This document shows, piece by piece, positions 62,250 through 64,000 of a DNA stretch of 64,000 bases; within the stretch, counting starts at the first letter, position 1, and the number at the start of each line of letters is the position of its first letter. A program made the translations under genes and the position numbers. The DNA comes from a virus. The notes beneath the pieces were generated by a model. It was not told where the DNA came from and searched no databases. It saw only the letters and a program-made list of their open reading frames with translations. The stretch is taken from IMG/VR virus record IMGVR_UViG_3300044641_009805, positions 1-64,000 of that record. The stretch is one strand, 5' to 3'.

Positions 62250-63092
62250 ATGGACACGCAAGAGACGCTTCAACGGGCAGCTCAGCTATTGCGAGTAGCT
62301 GACGCACTCATCATCACGGCTGGAGCAGGAATGGGGGTGGATAGCGGTCTGCCCGATTTCCGAGGAGATGAAGGTTTCTGGAACGCCTATCCGGCGTACA
62401 AGCACCTTGGTCTCACCTTCTCCGACATGGCCAACCCGAGGTGGTTTGAGGATAACCCGGCGTTGGCATGGGGATTCTATGGTCACCGGCTCAACCTGTA
62501 CCGAGCGACCCAACCTCACGCAGGCTTCGACGTTCTTAAGCGTCTTGCTCGAGGCATGAAGCATGGTGCCTTCGTCTTCACGTCTAACGTGGATGGTGCC
62601 TTCCAGAAGGCTGGTTTCGACCCTGATCGTATCGTGGAATGCCATGGATCCATCCATCACGTCCAGTGTACAAAGGGATGTGGCATCGGCATTCTGCCTG
62701 CAGAACGTGTTAAGATCGACGTGGATTCCAAGACGTTTGAGGCCCAGAGCCCGCTACCCGCCTGCCCGCGCTGCGGAGAGCTCTTGAGGCCAAACATCCT
62801 GATGTTTGGCGATCCGGGATGGAATTTCTCTCGTGCCGATGAGCAAGACGAGAGGATGACGGAGTGGGTCCGGACCTTAGCAGATCGTCATGTCGCAACC
62901 GTTGTCATCGAGTTGGGCGCAGGCAAACACATCCCCAGCGTGCGGGCGAAGAGTTCTTTGTTGTCAAACAAACTCAATGCTCCACTCATTCGCATCAATA
63001 CTCGAGATTCCGATGGTTTCCCCAATACGTTGTCGTTGCCGATGAAGGCAAAGGAGGCTCTCATCGAACTGGAAATCTTGTCAAAATCTTAA
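62250..63092 (+). CDS. Sir2-family NAD-dependent deacylase (sirtuin)
   Basis: 280 residues. NAD-binding TAGAGMGVDSGLPDFRG (about 23-39), FTSNVDGAFQKAG (usual TQNID), catalytic His132 in ECHGSI, zinc Cys at C140, C144, C172 and C175 (CTKGC...CPRC), RPNILMFGDPG, and VVIELGAGKHIPSVR for the second nucleotide region. A phage sirtuin could remove acyl marks, use NAD in anti-defence, or reverse host modifications. Leaderless promoter. Confidence 0.85.
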   Translation: MDTQETLQRAAQLLRVADALIITAGAGMGVDSGLPDFRGDEGFWNAYPAYKHLGLTFSDMANPRWFEDNPALAWGFYGHRLNLYRATQPHAGFDVLKRLARGMKHGAFVFTSNVDGAFQKAGFDPDRIVECHGSIHHVQCTKGCGIGILPAERVKIDVDSKTFEAQSPLPACPRCGELLRPNILMFGDPGWNFSRADEQDERMTEWVRTLADRHVATVVIELGAGKHIPSVRAKSSLLSNKLNAPLIRINTRDSDGFPNTLSLPMKAKEALIELEILSKS

Positions 63093-63102
63093 CACCACGC
63101 GG

Positions 63103-63131
63103 TGCAAACCTTAGACCCATCGTGATATACT
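63103..63131 (+). promoter_or_regulatory. Promoter TGCAAA-N17-TATACT
   Basis: TGCAAA 63103-63108, 17 nt, TATACT 63126-63131, with a leader of about 50 nt before the next start codon. Confidence 0.7.
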
Positions 63132-63183
63132 GATTTCAACGCTGGCCACTAACCACAACCTCTTGACCTTGAAAGAAAAAGAA

Positions 63184-63375
63184 ATGAGCAACGAGAACAG
63201 CAACATCAGCACGGACACCTGCGACGACTGCGGACGACATGGCCCCGGGACACGTTACGTGCAGGACGACTCGACGACATACTTCATCTGCATGTCGTGT
63301 GGGCCAAAGCAATTCGAAAAGACCGCACGTCGGGACATCGACTCATGGCTGGCAGGAGGTGACTTCGGGGGATGA
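63184..63375 (+). CDS. Zinc-ribbon small protein
   Basis: 63 residues from ATG 63184: CDDCGRHGPGTRYVQDDSTT, YFICMSCGPKQ, four Cys as CxxC pairs. Helical acidic end. Unknown role. Confidence 0.65.
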   Translation: MSNENSNISTDTCDDCGRHGPGTRYVQDDSTTYFICMSCGPKQFEKTARRDIDSWLAGGDFGG

Positions 63376-63626
63376 GCTGGAATTACCGAGTTGTCCGCAA
63401 GATCCTCTCTGGTGAAGGATACACCACAACTCAGTACGGAATCCATGAGGTCTACTACGATGACGATCACGTACCGACTTCATGTACCGTCAACCCTGTC
63501 ACCCCTTATGGTGAGTCCGAGGACGAGTTGGCCCAAGACGTGCGGCATTACGCCTCGGCCTTGGAGAAGCCGGTTCTTGATTACGATTCGATCGGTGTAA
63601 AGTCAGAGTCGAACGTGGTAGAGTAG
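63372..63626 (+). CDS. Small protein of unknown function
   Basis: 84 residues: MSWNYRVVRKILSGEGYTTT, GIHEVYYDDDHVPTSCTVNP, an alpha/beta pattern common in small phage and bacterial proteins. ATG overlaps the previous stop. Confidence 0.65.
   Translation: MSWNYRVVRKILSGEGYTTTQYGIHEVYYDDDHVPTSCTVNPVTPYGESEDELAQDVRHYASALEKPVLDYDSIGVKSESNVVE
63596..63624 (+). promoter_or_regulatory. Promoter TGTAAA-N17-TAGAGT
   Basis: TGTAAA 63596-63601, 17 nt, TAGAGT 63619-63624, then 6 nt to ATG 63631. Lies within the end of the preceding gene. Confidence 0.7.
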
Positions 63627-63630
63627 AACC

Positions 63631-63765
63631 ATGAAGAACAAGAGGAAGCAAAACCCTATCGCCGTGGCCATGACTCTTCGACACGCCACGACGACAACCC
63701 GTATGAAGGATCGTCGTAACCGGCGCCCGAAGGACGCCCGCCACAAGGAGGACTGGTACAAGTAG
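63631..63765 (+). CDS. 44-residue basic phage protein
   Basis: Reads MKNKRKQNPIAVAMTLRHAT, MKDRRNRRPKDARHKEDW. Very basic; small proteins of this RKxNPxAxxL type are common in T4-like phages, function unknown. Leaderless promoter fixes the start. Confidence 0.6.
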   Translation: MKNKRKQNPIAVAMTLRHATTTTRMKDRRNRRPKDARHKEDWYK

Positions 63766-63809
63766 ACCCAACGGGTTTACCATTGGCGCAGCAGAGATAC
63801 ATTGCGGCA

Positions 63810-64000
63810 ATGGCACGAAAGAAGAAGCAAGAGGCACAAGATAAGCAAGCCTCGATAATCGAGATTCAAATACCGGAAGCAAAGATGGTTCCTGCAAATC
63901 AAGTGGTGCCTGGACAGGTCGTCAAAATTCCAGGCGGTGAGTTTCACAAGGTCGTATCTGTGGATCCCATCCTCGACCCGTCTCACCCTCAGCTCTGGGG
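63810..64000 (+). CDS. Partial gene at the right edge
   Basis: Frame open to the window end: MARKKKQEAQDKQASIIEIQ, then NQVVPGQVVKIPGGEFHKVV. The VxxGQVVKIPGG segment resembles KOW/SH3-like barrels. Start at ATG 63810 is a guess; the end is outside the window. Confidence 0.5.
   Translation, partial: MARKKKQEAQDKQASIIEIQIPEAKMVPANQVVPGQVVKIPGGEFHKVVSVDPILDPSHPQLW

Overview
The window looks like part of a large tailed-phage genome (myovirus-like, possibly a jumbo phage). Genes are densely packed with ATGA/TGATG overlaps. There is a 12-tRNA cluster plus two further tRNA genes, a phage-type tmRNA, several tail-fibre/LamG-like virion proteins, a free-standing HNH nuclease, a group I intron, many small phage-type proteins, and about 20 proteins sharing a short amphipathic N-terminal peptide resembling the capsid-targeting peptides of T4-like phages. 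No terminase, portal or major capsid gene lies in the window, so the phage assignment is an inference. The host is unknown. A PilY1-like pilus-tip protein and a Gly-rich lipoprotein starting at a LAAC lipobox would fit a Gram-negative host with type IV pili, for example Myxococcota or a relative, but this is a guess.

Layout. 1-5.7 kb: an almost uninterrupted co-directional array of about 26 small SH3/KOW-like paralogues (GDLV family), broken by one minus-strand gene that looks like an injected ADP-ribosyltransferase-type protein. 5.7-9.2 kb: BCS1-like AAA+ ATPase, a cupin isomerase and virion-type proteins. 9.2-10.4 kb: a tRNA(CAT) gene split by a group I intron, with an adjacent nuclease gene on the other strand. 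10.5-17.3 kb: Gly-rich and LamG display proteins around a 1414-residue PilY1-like protein. 17.4-21.8 kb: TilS, a SpoU methyltransferase, small proteins, tmRNA and ClpP. 21.8-25.7 kb: four LamG display proteins with repeated terminators. 25.7-30.2 kb: the PrkA/SpoVR/YeaH module. 30.2-48.9 kb: Fpg, GroEL, IF-1, an HNH nuclease, a lytic transglycosylase, a PAP2 phosphatase and most of the N-terminal-peptide proteins. 49-64 kb: a visibly more GC-rich block of short regulatory-type genes, a MoxR/VWA pair, a RadA-like ATPase, tRNAs and a sirtuin.

How the parts fit. Translation is heavily served: 14 tRNAs, IF-1, TilS, a SpoU RNA methyltransferase, tmRNA with ClpP next door, and GroEL plus a J-domain-like protein. 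The tRNA(CAT) gene and TilS may be functionally linked if the tRNA is an Ile2 tRNA needing lysidine. About 20 genes share a promoter with the form TGCAAA or TGTAAA, 16-17 nt, TAnnnT, and in most of them the start codon begins only 6 nt after the -10 hexamer with no ribosome binding site, implying leaderless mRNAs. The motif is densest in the 50-64 kb block but also drives genes at 0.9, 5.8, 11.1 and 37.3 kb and the intron-containing tRNA.

All calls come from reading the sequence and from memory of protein families. No database search was run.
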